From NCBI GenBank assembly GCA_963764205.1, contig CAVXRN010000004.1, forward strand, positions 62,001 through 126,000: a DNA stretch of 64,000 nt. Direction: 5' to 3'. The notes beneath the pieces were generated by a model that did no database searches, had not been told where the DNA came from, and was given only the letters and a program-made list of their open reading frames with translations. A program made the translations under genes and the position numbers. This document shows, piece after piece, positions 1 to 8,840 of the stretch. The stretch's first letter is position 1. Every line of letters starts with the position of its first letter. The DNA is from Chersky-840 sp963764205 (GTDB lineage: Bacteria; Actinomycetota; Acidimicrobiia; Acidimicrobiales; UBA8190).

Positions 1-137
1 AGGTCGAGCGCCAACGCCCCGGTGGAGATCGACTCGATCCCCAGGTTGAGGTTCTCCCCCATCCGCATGACCGAGCCCTTGCCGAATTGCTTTTCGATCT
101 GGCTCAGGGCCATGTCGAGCGCCTTGTCACGTTCCAT
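1..137 (-). CDS. recA: RecA recombinase, N-terminal 45 codons (runs off left edge)
   Basis: RecA is the ATP-dependent strand-exchange protein of homologous recombination and the co-protease that triggers LexA cleavage. Only the N-terminus is visible. It reads MERDKALDMALSQIEKQ and continues FGKGSVMRMGE, then SISTGALALD, which is the hallmark RecA start (QIEKQFGKGSxM...STGxLxLD). The ATG at 137-135 is the only ATG in frame, and a purine-rich AGAGAGG lies about 11 nt upstream. The Walker A region is beyond the window. A LexA-type palindrome lies 130 bp upstream. The neighbouring cinA-pgsA-rimO on the same strand matches the usual actinobacterial order. Confidence 0.93.
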   Translation of the reverse strand, partial: MERDKALDMALSQIEKQFGKGSVMRMGENLNLGIESISTGALALD

Positions 138-455
138 GTCTTCGATGCCTCTCTTCGCTTGATTGAACCGGCTACGTCGCTCCGACCCGACCGACTGACC
201 CGACCGACCCTACGAACGGGGTGTGACATCCCTCGGCTGTGACTCCGAATGGCAAGAGTGTAGTTACGAACACGTGTTCGGTGGGGGATTTTCTCGGCTG
301 GGCGACTGGCCTGGGGCGATGCCCGGTCCGCGCCGGTCGACGCCGGTCGGTGCCGGTCGGTGCCGGTCGGCGCCGTCAGGGTGCAGCGCCGTCAGGGTGC
401 AGCGCCGTCAGGGTGCGGGGCCGTCAGGGTGCAGCGCCGTCAGGGTGCAGCGCCG
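138..455. other. recA upstream region, no gene
   Basis: This 318-bp gap holds the recA promoter region with its LexA-type palindrome, a run of degenerate 10-11 bp repeats (gccggtcggt type, about 333-371), and a clean array of six 16-bp repeats that runs into the end of thpR. ORFs called here on the plus strand are translations of the repeats and I do not accept them. Confidence 0.7.
267..280. promoter_or_regulatory. LexA/SOS box of recA
   Basis: CGAACACGTGTTCG is a perfect 14-bp palindrome containing GAAC-N4-GTTC, the core of the actinobacterial LexA operator. It lies 130 bp upstream of the recA start, on the promoter side. Confidence 0.8.
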
Positions 456-467
456 TCAGGGTGCGGG
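372..467. repeat. Six tandem 16-bp repeats in an A-A-B-A-A-B order
   Basis: Unit A is gccgtcagggtgcagc and unit B ends in gggg instead of cagc. The units start at 372, 388, 404, 420, 436 and 452 and run A A B A A B, so a 48-bp block has itself been duplicated. The last unit contains the thpR stop codon. Confidence 0.95.
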
Positions 468-989
468 GCCGTCGAGGGCCACCGTGGACACCGTGTCGTA
501 GCGAGACCCGCCGCGCTGCAGGACCGACGAGACGAGTTCGAACGAACGCACCCGCCACGTCGCCGCCACTGAGGCGCCGGCCAGGCTGGCGGGGCCGCGC
601 GCCCGGGCGCGGGCGCGGGCCACGGTGAGGTGGCCCGAGAAGCGATGGTCGTCGACGTGCCCCCATGGCGCGGTGGCCTCGAACACCGCCTGGGCCAGGG
701 CGTCGAGGCCGGCCACCGGGACCTGCAGCACCTGGCGGCCGGGGAACCACGCCGTGGTGGGCCCGAGCGATGCGCGGACCTCGGACGCACCGGTGTCGGC
801 GAGGGCTCGGGGCACGTGGCGCAGCGCGTCGGCCACGGGAGAGGGATCATCGACGTCGCCCAGGAAGCGCAGGGTCACGTGCCACTGCGGCTCGGTCGTC
901 CATCGCAGCTGCGCGAGAGCGGGACGGTCGATGCCCAGCAGCATCTCGACCACGCTCTCGGGGGGCCAGACCGCCACGAAGAGGCGCAC
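456..989 (-). CDS. thpR: RNA 2',3'-cyclic phosphodiesterase (2H family, ThpR/LigT)
   Basis: Predicted 2H-superfamily phosphoesterase acting on RNA 2',3'-cyclic phosphates. Both HxTx catalytic motifs are present: HVTL in QWHVTLRFLGD and HLTV in SGHLTVARAR. About 177 aa, normal for the family. I chose the GTG at 989 because it gives the typical start MRLFVAVWPP and has a -10-like CACACT 7 nt upstream; a TTG at 1007 would add six residues. The stop codon lies inside the 16-bp repeat array, so repeat turnover could change the C-terminus. Confidence 0.88.
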   Translation of the reverse strand: MRLFVAVWPPESVVEMLLGIDRPALAQLRWTTEPQWHVTLRFLGDVDDPSPVADALRHVPRALADTGASEVRASLGPTTAWFPGRQVLQVPVAGLDALAQAVFEATAPWGHVDDHRFSGHLTVARARARARGPASLAGASVAATWRVRSFELVSSVLQRGGSRYDTVSTVALDGPAP

Positions 990-996
990 GGGGTCC

Positions 997-1002
997 AGTG
1001 TG
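997..1002 (-). promoter_or_regulatory. Putative leaderless -10 of thpR
   Basis: CACACT on the minus strand lies 7 nt before the GTG at 989. The spacing matches the TANNNT elements of other genes here, but the first T is a C. Confidence 0.4.
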
Positions 1003-1057
1003 CCCAAAACCGGTGGGCGCCTGGGCCCATGGCGTGGACATGCGGGAGGATTGCGTC

Positions 1058-1585
<528 letters not shown>

Positions 1586-1589
1586 GCGC

Positions 1590-2856
1590 TCAACGCGCCG
1601 ACGCGCCTTCGGCCAGCAGGCGGCGTCGGAGCAGATCCAGCGCGGAGATCGCCGCGTACTGACGGACGCGCTCGCGGTCGCCGGGTAGATGGAAGATGAG
1701 GGACTCCGCGTCGCGGTCAGGCAGGGCCAGGCCGACGATGACGGTGCCCGGCGCCACCCCTTCTTGTTCGTCGGGGCCCGCCACGCCGGTGAGGGCGAGG
1801 CCGATGTCCGCGCCGAGGACCCGGCGCGCGCCGACGGCCATGGCGCGGGCCGCGGCCTCGGTGACGACGGGTCCGTCGGGCACGCCGAGCACCGTGCGCT
1901 TGACGTCCGACGCGTAGCTGACGACGCCACCGCGGAACCAGTCGCTGGCACCGGGCACGCCGACGAGGCGCGACGCCACGAGACCACCGGTGAGCGACTC
2001 GGCCAGGCCCAGGGTCATGGCGCGGTCCCGCACCAGTGCGGCGACGGCCGCCTCCATGGTCGTGTCGTCGACGCCGAAGACGACCTCGCCCACCAGGGCG
2101 CGTACTTTCGCCTCCTCGGCGTCGAGGAGGGCGATCGTCGTCGTCGCGTCGGGCGCCTTGGCGGTGACGCGGACCTTGATGCCTTCGATCCCACTGGCGA
2201 GGAAGGCGATGGTGGGGTTGCCCCCGGCCGCGTCGAGCGCCTCGATGCGCGGTGCCAGGAGCTCGGCCAGACCGGATTCGCTCATCCCCCACGTGCGGAC
2301 GGTCCGGCTCATGATGACCGCCGCCTCGCCCGCCAGCTCGGCGCGCGCGTGGAGGTCGGGGAGGACCGCGCGGGTGAACATCTCGGTGAGCTCGTAGGGC
2401 ACGCCCGGCAAGGCGTAGACCACCTTGTGGCCGACGGGGCAGATGAGCCCGGGGGCGGTGCCCAGCTGTTGGGGGATCGGGGTGGCGCCGGCGGGCACGT
2501 CGGCCTGGCGACCGTTGCTCTCGGGCATGTCGCGCCCCGTGCGAGCTGAACATCTCGGCGATGCGCTTGACGATCTCGGTGTCGCGCACGAGCGGGACGG
2601 CCATGACTTCGGCGATGGCGTCACGGGTGATGTCGTCGTGGGTGGGCCCGAGCCCGCCGCACACCACGACGCCGTCGCTGCGCGCCAACGCGGTGCGCAA
2701 CGCGAGCACGATGCGGGCCTGGTTGTCGCCCACGACCTGATGGAAGTGGGAGTCGATCCCCGCCAGTGCGAGCTGCTCGCCCATCCACGCCGAGTTGGTG
2801 TCGACGATCTGGCCCAGCAGGAGCTCGGTGCCGACCGCCAGGATCTCGACCCTCAC
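1590..2856 (-). pseudogene. cinA: CinA-family competence/damage-inducible protein (one frameshift)
   Basis: CinA proteins combine an N-terminal molybdopterin-binding-like (COG1058) domain with a C-terminal nicotinamide-nucleotide amidohydrolase domain (PncC). The N-terminal part reads MRVEILAVGTELLLGQIVDTN and includes GGLGPTHDDITRD. The rest resumes in another frame at GRDMPESNGRQADVP and runs through the PncC part (LAESLTGGLVASRL, ALTGVAGPD). The break is a one-base excess in the CCCC run at 2535-2538: removing one C restores SSHGRDMPESN. The full length, about 422 aa, is normal. Start is GTG at 2856. Both halves are well conserved, so a sequence error is likelier than decay. It lies between recA and pgsA, as is usual in actinobacteria. 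Confidence 0.85.
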
Positions 2857-2878
2857 TCCCGCAATCCCTGCAACGCGC

Positions 2879-3463
2879 TCATGGGCGCAGGTCCTGCGCG
2901 GCGCGGCGGCCGTCGAGGAGGTACTGCGCGCCGGTGACGACGGTGAAGGCGACGGCGACCCAGATGGCGACGTCGAGGAGACGCTGGTGCGGCGCCACCG
3001 AGGGGGCCAGGCACAGCAGGATGGCGATGCCCTGGACGAGGGTCTTCACCTTGGCGCTGGCGCGCGCCGGGATGGAGATGCCGTGGCGGCCGACGGCGAT
3101 GCGGTACACGCTCATCCAGACCTCGCGCGCCGCGATGATGGCGACGGGCAACCACGCCACCTCACCCTTGATCGCCAGCGCGCACAGCGACCCGACCACG
3201 GCGGCCTTATCGGCCAGCGGGTCGAGGAAGGCGCCCGAGCGCGTCGTGCCCTGGCGGCGCGCCAGCCAGCCGTCGACGCCGTCGGTGAGGCCGATGGCGA
3301 GGGCGAGCCCGAAGGCGGCCCAGCTCGGGCCGCGCACGAGGATCATCGCCACCAGGACCGGGGTGGCGAGCAGTCGGGCCACGGTGATGACGTTGGCGGG
3401 CGTGTTGAGGGCCGAGGGCCCGAAGGTCGAGACGCGCACGCGCTGGTGCAGGGGCTCGGTCAC
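2879..3463 (-). CDS. pgsA: CDP-diacylglycerol--glycerol-3-phosphate 3-phosphatidyltransferase
   Basis: Integral membrane CDP-alcohol phosphatidyltransferase, predicted to make phosphatidylglycerol phosphate. The family motif is complete: DGWLARRQGTTRSGAFLDPLAD gives DG-x2-AR-x7-G-x3-D-x3-D with all acidic ligands. Several hydrophobic segments follow. I chose the GTG at 3463, whose GTGA overlaps the rimO stop by 4 bp (translational coupling), over the GTG at 3475. The product is 194 aa. A different CDP-alcohol acceptor cannot be excluded from sequence alone. Confidence 0.87.
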   Translation of the reverse strand: MTEPLHQRVRVSTFGPSALNTPANVITVARLLATPVLVAMILVRGPSWAAFGLALAIGLTDGVDGWLARRQGTTRSGAFLDPLADKAAVVGSLCALAIKGEVAWLPVAIIAAREVWMSVYRIAVGRHGISIPARASAKVKTLVQGIAILLCLAPSVAPHQRLLDVAIWVAVAFTVVTGAQYLLDGRRAAQDLRP

Positions 3464-4764
3464 GGCTCGGCCCACAGGTCAGGCCCAGCCGCTCCGGTCA
3501 CCGCCACCTTGTGGAAGTGGCCGACGCCGAGCGTGTCGGGGACATGCACGACGCCGTCGATGTCGGGGGCCTCGCGATGGCTGCGAGCCACACCGGGCTC
3601 GTCCACGAGGACCTCGAGGCGGACACCCACCAGAGCGGCGCGGCGCTCGGCGGTGATGGAGTCCTGGAGCTCGGCACACTCGCGCAGCCGTTCCAGGGCG
3701 AGCGCGGGTGCGACAGCGCCGGGGAGGCCCTCGGCGTAGGTGCCGGGCTCCTCGGAGAAGGTGAAGAAGCCCGCCCAGTCGAGGCGGGCCTCGGCCAGGA
3801 ACGAGAGGAGCAGGTCGTGGTCGTCCTCGGTCTCGCCCGGATAGCCGAGGATGAACGACGACCGCAGCGCGGCGTCGGGAGCCGCGGCGCGGATCGCGGC
3901 GATGCGCTCCAGGAACGTGTCCGCGTCACCCCAACGCCGCATGCGTTGGACGAGAGGACGCGACACGTGTTGCAGCGACAGGTCGAAGTAGGGCACGCCG
4001 GTCGACACGACGGCGTCGATGAGCGAGTCGTCGAGGGCGGACGGATAGAGATACAGCAGCCGGACGCGCTCGACCCGTTGCGCGAGACGACGGACGAGGC
4101 CGACGATGGGGCGCGGCGTCCCGGCCCGGCGCGCCACGCGGTCGGGCGCGCTGCGGTCGAGGCCCCACGACGCCAGGTCCTGGGCCACGAGGACCACCTC
4201 GCGCACTCCGGCACCGAGCTCGTCCACCTCGGCCAGCACGACGTCTTCGGGGCGCGACCGCTGCAGGCCGCGGAACGACGGGATGGCGCAGAAGCCGCAG
4301 CGCCGGTCGCAACCCTCGGCCACCTTGACGTACGCCCACGGCGCGCTCGCCGCGGGACGGGGCAGGTTCAAGAGATCGAAGGACGGGAGGGCCTCGTCGG
4401 TGACGCGCTGGTCGGTGTGGGTGCCCTCGAGTCGCCGACCCAGGGTGACGGGCACACCGAAGCCCACGACCAGGTCGACCTCGGGCAGCGCTGCGCTGAG
4501 CTGGTCACCGTGGCGCTCCGCCAGGCATCCCGTCACGACCAGGCGCGCCCCGTCGTGACGGGCGGCGGCGAGGTCGAGGATGGTGTCGATCGACTCCTGC
4601 CGGGCGGCCTCGATGAAGGCGCAGGTGTTCACGACCACGAGATCGGCATCGTCGGGCGAGGCGGCGGGCTCGTAGCCGTCGCGCCGCAGCGTCCCGGCCA
4701 GCTTGTCCGAGTCGACCTGGTTCTTGGGACAACCCAGGGTCTCCAACCAGTAACGCTCGGCCAC
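3460..4764 (-). CDS. rimO: Ribosomal protein S12 methylthiotransferase RimO
   Basis: Radical-SAM methylthiotransferase that modifies an aspartate of ribosomal protein S12. The 434-residue protein has an N-terminal UPF0004 domain (YWLETLGCPKNQVDSD, NTCAFIEAA, VTGCLAER, giving three cluster cysteines), then the radical-SAM motif CDRRCGFCAIPSFRG (CxxxCxxC), and a C-terminal TRAM-like part ending LWAEP. LGCPKN and VDSD favour RimO over MiaB. The start is GTG at 4764, 6 nt after a TAGATT -10 element, so the mRNA is probably leaderless. pgsA overlaps its stop. Confidence 0.93.
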   Translation of the reverse strand: MAERYWLETLGCPKNQVDSDKLAGTLRRDGYEPAASPDDADLVVVNTCAFIEAARQESIDTILDLAAARHDGARLVVTGCLAERHGDQLSAALPEVDLVVGFGVPVTLGRRLEGTHTDQRVTDEALPSFDLLNLPRPAASAPWAYVKVAEGCDRRCGFCAIPSFRGLQRSRPEDVVLAEVDELGAGVREVVLVAQDLASWGLDRSAPDRVARRAGTPRPIVGLVRRLAQRVERVRLLYLYPSALDDSLIDAVVSTGVPYFDLSLQHVSRPLVQRMRRWGDADTFLERIAAIRAAAPDAALRSSFILGYPGETEDDHDLLLSFLAEARLDWAGFFTFSEEPGTYAEGLPGAVAPALALERLRECAELQDSITAERRAALVGVRLEVLVDEPGVARSHREAPDIDGVVHVPDTLGVGHFHKVAVTGAAGPDLWAEP

Positions 4765-4770
4765 CAGGAC

Positions 4771-4776
4771 AATCTA
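4771..4776 (-). promoter_or_regulatory. Leaderless -10 of rimO
   Basis: TAGATT on the minus strand with 6 nt to the GTG start. The IS element begins 74 bp further upstream, so the promoter core is intact. Confidence 0.6.
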
Positions 4777-4834
4777 CCGGCGAAGCCCACCACGACCCAG
4801 CGCTCGCCGGTGTCGCCGGGACGCCACGTCAATT

Positions 4835-4850
4835 CGAGCGGAGAGGGAGG
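4835..4850. repeat. Left 16-bp direct repeat flanking the IS element
   Basis: cgagcggagagggagg, identical to 6126-6141. The right copy contains the 3' end of tRNA-Ser(GCU); this copy is the orphan duplicate. Confidence 0.9.
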
Positions 4851-6125
4851 TGTCCGGTTCCATGACTTAGTGGACACTATGTCCCAGGACATCGTGGACA
4901 CCTGTTCAGGTGGTGTCCATGGACCGTGCTCGCTATGCCGTTGATGCCGTCGTGGTGGAGGGCCGGTCCCTGCGATCGGTGGCCTCGTCTCTCGACATGT
5001 CGAAGTCGTGGGTGGCCAAGCAGGTAGGGCTGTTTCGAGGGGGCGGCTACGAGGCCCTGGCCCCGAAGTCCACGGCGCCACACCGACGCCCGACGCAGCT
5101 CGACGCGGCGCTCGAGGACGAGATCGTGATGATCCGCAAGCACCTGGACGAGGAAGGCTTCGACGCCGGGCCCCTCACGATCCAGTACCACCTGCGCCAG
5201 CGCCGCGGGACGGCTCCAGGCCGGTCGACGATCCACCGGGCGCTCGTCCGGCGGGGGTTCGTCGTCCCCCAGCCCCAGAAGCGACCCCGCACGTCCTGGG
5301 TCCGGTTCGAGGCGAAGATGCCCAACGAGACCTGGCAAGCGGACATGACCCACTGGTCCCTGGCTGATGGGACCGAGGTGGAGATCCTCGACTTCGTCGA
5401 CGACTACTCGCGCATGGTCACCGTCGCCGTGGTGCTGCCGGTCACCACCGCGGCCGATGTGGTGGCCGCGTTCTACCAGGGGGCCGGACGTTTCGGATTC
5501 CCGGCCTCGATGTTGACCGACAACGGCTGCATCTTCACCGCCCAGTTCCGCAACGGCCGATGCGGGTTCGAGACCGAGCTCGCCACGTTGGGCATCGCCA
5601 TCAAGCACGGCAAGCCCTACCATCCGCAGACCCAAGGCAAGATCGAGCGATTCCACAAGACGCTCAAGCGTTGGCTGCGCAAGCAGGACCGGGCTGGGTC
5701 CATCGCCGAGCTCCAGGGACAGGTCGACTACTTCGTCCGCTACTACAACGAGACCCGACCCCACTCGGCCCGGGGCATGGTGCCGCCAAAGCGGGCCTTC
5801 GACGCCTTGGACAAAGCCGCCCCGGACCCCGACAAATACCCGATGGCTCCGAATACTCGGGTGCGCCACGACAAGATCGACAAATGCGGGGTCTTCACCC
5901 TGCGTCACGGGAGCAAGCTCCACCACGTGGGAGTCGGGCGGGGCCATCGGGGCCGTCGGGTCATCGTCTTGGTCGCCAACCTCGACATCCGGGTGCTGAG
6001 CGAGGAGGGCGAGTTGCTCCGCCACCTCACGCTCGACCCGAGCAGGGACTACCAGCCGATCACCGCGAGACCGTGATCATCTAGCTTCATAGGTTCGTCT
6101 GTCCACGATGTCTCGCGACATCACA
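4851..6125 (+). mobile_element. IS481-type insertion sequence
   Basis: A 1,275-bp element with one transposase gene. It starts TGTCC at 4851 and ends ACA at 6125, directly abutting identical 16-bp direct repeats on both sides. Imperfect inverted repeats lie near the ends: 4879-4900 (atgtcccaggacatcgtgga) matches the reverse complement of 6100-6121 (atgtcgcgagacatcgtgga) with four mismatches. The left inverted repeat sits 28 bp inside the boundary but the right one only about 4 bp inside, so the left end may carry extra sequence. The duplicated flank is longer than usual for the family. Confidence 0.85.
4919..6076 (+). CDS. IS481-family transposase (DDE integrase core)
   Basis: Catalyses movement of the surrounding IS. 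The 385-residue protein has an N-terminal helix-turn-helix region (SLRSVASSLDMSKSWVAKQV) and an rve/RNase-H-like core. The likely DDE residues are D in WQADMTHW, D in MLTDNG and E in GKIERFHKTLKRW, followed by the family's NETRPHS motif. The ATG at 4919 follows AGGTGG; a GTG at 4910 is an alternative. The frame is complete, and with intact ends the element could be active. Confidence 0.92.
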   Translation: MDRARYAVDAVVVEGRSLRSVASSLDMSKSWVAKQVGLFRGGGYEALAPKSTAPHRRPTQLDAALEDEIVMIRKHLDEEGFDAGPLTIQYHLRQRRGTAPGRSTIHRALVRRGFVVPQPQKRPRTSWVRFEAKMPNETWQADMTHWSLADGTEVEILDFVDDYSRMVTVAVVLPVTTAADVVAAFYQGAGRFGFPASMLTDNGCIFTAQFRNGRCGFETELATLGIAIKHGKPYHPQTQGKIERFHKTLKRWLRKQDRAGSIAELQGQVDYFVRYYNETRPHSARGMVPPKRAFDALDKAAPDPDKYPMAPNTRVRHDKIDKCGVFTLRHGSKLHHVGVGRGHRGRRVIVLVANLDIRVLSEEGELLRHLTLDPSRDYQPITARP

Positions 6126-6141
6126 CGAGCGGAGAGGGAGG
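6126..6141. repeat. Right 16-bp direct repeat flanking the IS element
   Basis: Identical to 4835-4850. It includes the acceptor-arm end of the adjacent tRNA-Ser gene, so the tRNA stayed complete on this side after insertion. Confidence 0.9.
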
Positions 6142-6218
6142 GATTTGAACCCTCGGACCCAGTTTCCCAGGTCAACTCATTAGCAGTGAGTCCGATTCGG
6201 CCGCTCTCGCACCTCTCC
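6130..6218 (-). tRNA. tRNA-Ser (anticodon GCU)
   Basis: On the minus strand the gene starts GGAGAGGTGCGAGAGCGG and ends with the T-arm GGGTTCAAATCCC and acceptor CCTCTCC plus a G discriminator. GGAGAGG and CCTCTCC pair fully. The anticodon stem-loop ACTCA-CTGCTAA-TGAGT places GCT at 34-36. The long variable arm is typical of tRNA-Ser. No CCA is encoded. The IS element inserted exactly at its 3' end. Confidence 0.93.
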
Positions 6219-6340
6219 AACGGGAACCAGCGTCCCGACGGACGCCAAAACTACCAGCGCCGCACGCGTGATCCGTCGGTCAGCGCGATGCGCCCTCACC
6301 TCCACCGGTCGTTCCTGACGGGAATTACCTGCCGTAGCGC

Positions 6341-6372
6341 GAAGGAGAGGGGGCCGAAGCCCCCTCTCCTTC
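6341..6372 (-). terminator. Perfect 14-bp stem hairpin after the secreted protein gene
   Basis: gaaggagagggggc, loop cgaa, then gccccctctccttc. It lies 42 bp past the stop of the minus-strand gene at 6414. No T-run follows, as is common for actinobacterial terminators. Confidence 0.65.
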
Positions 6373-6413
6373 ACCAAATCAGTCTGTGGATCAGACCGTG
6401 CACATCGCCGGGA

Positions 6414-6926
6414 TCAGCTGATCTTCAACGCCTTCGCTGCGCTGAAGTTCCCTGCCGTGCTGATGCACACATCGCCCTTGAACTTGCCGGGAACCTTGAG
6501 CCCGGAGTTATCGGTATTCACCGTGCCGGAGAACTGGTCCATCGACGGCTCGGTCGGCGTGGGACCCCCCTTGGGCGGCTTCACGTATCCCGGGCAGTGC
6601 GTGGCCTTCTTCGAGACCAGTGCCGGGGCACCGAAGACTGTGGTCTGGCCGCTGACCCAACCGACGGGCCCACCGCTTGCCAACACCGTGATCGACAGCG
6701 GAACCGAGCTCCCTCCGGTGCCGGGCACGGCGGTGCCGGAGCACCCGCTGATGGTGATCGTGCCGCTCCCCAACGAGCCGCTCATCGTGGTGCAGGTGAT
6801 CTTTCCTTTCGGGCCAGCCGGGGCCTTCGCCGACGCGGGCCCAGCGAAGAGCACCGCGACCCCCGAGGCGGCGAGCGCCACGGCAGCAACGGACAGGCCT
6901 GCCTTACGGAACCGATTCATCTCCAT
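6414..6926 (-). CDS. Small secreted protein, function unknown
   Basis: I do not recognise this 170-residue protein. It begins MEMNRFRKAGLSVAAVALAA and continues hydrophobic to an AGPASA-KA cleavage site, a clear Sec signal peptide. The mature part is rich in Gly, Ser, Thr and Pro and has three cysteines in the visible pattern ITCTTMSG, ISGCSGT and HCPGYVKPP, plus a fourth in GDVCIST, so two disulfides are possible. GGGGG lies 5 nt before the ATG at 6926; an ATG at 6920 is the alternative. It has its own terminator hairpin and probably stands alone. Confidence 0.7.
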   Translation of the reverse strand: MEMNRFRKAGLSVAAVALAASGVAVLFAGPASAKAPAGPKGKITCTTMSGSLGSGTITISGCSGTAVPGTGGSSVPLSITVLASGGPVGWVSGQTTVFGAPALVSKKATHCPGYVKPPKGGPTPTEPSMDQFSGTVNTDNSGLKVPGKFKGDVCISTAGNFSAAKALKIS

Positions 6927-7167
6927 GTATCCCCCTTTTCCGCTCCCCGGTTTTGCCCGGCGTAGCGCGACTGACACGATTGTCAGAGACTAGCTCGACG
7001 AGGAGCCCCGCGCCGAGGACCGGATTCCGTCTGTCGATCCATCCCTCGACCGAGAGCGATCTGGGGCGCTCGAGAGCGACTCCAGGCCTGCTGCCAGGCA
7101 CAACGCGCCTGCATCACCACCTGAGCACCGAGCTGCGGCCCCTCCCCTCCTAGAGTGAGGACGCCCT

Positions 7168-8835
7168 ATGGACGTGCTCGTCGTGGTCGGCAGTGCACCG
7201 GCCCCAACCCGACTCACCGACCGGGCGCTGCACGTCCATCGGTTCGACGCCGACGAGCCCCTGGCCACGCTCGTGGGCGCGCTCCGGGCACGGATTCCCC
7301 GACGGGTGGGCGTGTGGGGGCCGGTGGCCGAGGCGGTGCCGGTGGCGGCCGGGTTGCGCCGGGCGGGGCTGCCGACCGAGTTGTTCACCGACGACGACAT
7401 CCCGACCGACTCGACCGAGTCACTGGCCGGCGTGGAGATCCGGCGCATCACCGACGCGGGCCCGCCCATGGACGTCGCCGACTCGCTGGTCGAGCTCATC
7501 GGCCACACCCCCATGGTCCGGTTGGACCGCACCGCCCGGGACCTCGAGTGCACGCTCGTGGCCAAGCTCGAGCTGTTCAATCCCGGCGGCTCGTCCAAGG
7601 ACCGCATCGCGCTGGCCATGATCGAAGCGGCCGAGCGCGACGGGCTGTTGGTGCCCGGAGGGACCATCGTGGAGCCGACCAGCGGCAACACGGGCGTGGG
7701 CCTCGCCATCGTGGCGGCGCGCCGCGGCTACACCTGCATCTTCGTGTGCCCGGACAAGGTGGGCGCGGAGAAGATCGCGCTGTTGCGCGCCTACGGCGCC
7801 GAGGTGGTGGTCTGTCCCACCTCGGTGGCACCCGAGCACCCCGAGTCCTACTACTCGGTCTCGGACCGCCTGGCCCGCGAGGTCCCGCTCGCGTGGAAGC
7901 CCGACCAGTACCACAACCCCAACAACCCCCAGGCGCAGTACGACACGACCGGGGCCGAGATCTGGGACCAGACACGAGGGCGCGTCACCCACTTCGTGGC
8001 CGGCATCGGCACGGGGGGCACCGTGACCGGCATCGGCCGGTTCCTGAAGGAGAAGAACCCCGCGGTACAGATCATCGGGGCCGATCCCGACGGCTCGGTC
8101 TATTCGGGCGGGTCGGGACGCCCGTACCTGGTCGAGGGCATCGGGGAGGACTTCTGGCCTTCGACCTACGACCCCACCGTCGTGGACCGCGTGGTGGCGG
8201 TGTCCGACGCCCAGAGCTTCGCCACCGCCCGGCGGGTGACGCGCGAGGAGGGGCTGCTACTGGGCGGCTCGGGTGGGACCGCCATCGCGGCGGCGTTGAC
8301 CGTGGGGCGCGACCTGCCCCCCGACGCCGTGATCGTCGTGCACATCCCCGACTCGGGCCGCGGCTATCTGTCCAAGATCTACAACGACGCCTGGATGGCC
8401 GACTACGGGTTCCTCCAGGCGGCGGGCACGACGGTGGGCGACCTCCTCGCCGCGCGCGACCCATCGCTCCCGTCGCTCGTGCACACCCACCCCGACGAGA
8501 CCGTCCGCCAGGCCATCGCCATCCTGCGCGAATACGGCGTGAGCCAGATGCCCGTGGTCAAGCACGAGCCGCCGGTGGTCCTGGCCGAAGTGGTGGGCGG
8601 TGTGAGCGAACGCGACCTCATGGACAAGGTGTTCTCGGACGCGACGATGCTCGAGCGCCCGGTCGGCGACGTGATGGGCCCGCCCTTGCCGACCATCGGC
8701 GCGGGCGAACAGGTGCACGTGGCCGTGGGGCGTCTCGAGGGCGCGCCCGCTCTGGTCGTGCTCGACCGGGGACACCCCGTCGGCGTCATCACGCGCTCGG
8801 ACGTCCTCGCCACGTTGGCCGCTGGACCGCGCTGA
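7168..8835 (+). CDS. Cystathionine beta-synthase with N-terminal extension and C-terminal CBS pair
   Basis: PLP enzyme condensing serine (or O-acetylserine) with homocysteine to cystathionine, the first step of reverse transsulfuration. Residues 1-105 are an extension I do not recognise. The fold-type II core follows: LIGHTPMVRLDR, the PLP lysine K144 in GGSSKDR, TSGNTGVGLA, and the phosphate loop GIGTGGTVTG. Two CBS-domain repeats fill about 440-555 and probably bind an adenosyl ligand. The ATG at 7168 follows GTGAGG at 7-nt spacing. Five bp separate it from the next gene of the pathway, implying an operon. Confidence 0.9.
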   Translation: MDVLVVVGSAPAPTRLTDRALHVHRFDADEPLATLVGALRARIPRRVGVWGPVAEAVPVAAGLRRAGLPTELFTDDDIPTDSTESLAGVEIRRITDAGPPMDVADSLVELIGHTPMVRLDRTARDLECTLVAKLELFNPGGSSKDRIALAMIEAAERDGLLVPGGTIVEPTSGNTGVGLAIVAARRGYTCIFVCPDKVGAEKIALLRAYGAEVVVCPTSVAPEHPESYYSVSDRLAREVPLAWKPDQYHNPNNPQAQYDTTGAEIWDQTRGRVTHFVAGIGTGGTVTGIGRFLKEKNPAVQIIGADPDGSVYSGGSGRPYLVEGIGEDFWPSTYDPTVVDRVVAVSDAQSFATARRVTREEGLLLGGSGGTAIAAALTVGRDLPPDAVIVVHIPDSGRGYLSKIYNDAWMADYGFLQAAGTTVGDLLAARDPSLPSLVHTHPDETVRQAIAILREYGVSQMPVVKHEPPVVLAEVVGGVSERDLMDKVFSDATMLERPVGDVMGPPLPTIGAGEQVHVAVGRLEGAPALVVLDRGHPVGVITRSDVLATLAAGPR

Positions 8836-8840
8836 GCCCT

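Noticed and set aside
372..467. CRISPR array
   Set aside because: Units are 16 bp, directly abutting and without unique spacers; no cas genes. The same holds for the arrays at 9991 and 40569.
223..628. Plus-strand ORFs over the 16-bp repeats
   Set aside because: They only translate the tandem repeat (PSGCSAVRVQRRQGA) and lack ribosome sites.
4835..6141. Genomic island or phage with a tRNA att site
   Set aside because: The 1.28-kb insert holds just one DDE transposase and no tyrosine or serine integrase.
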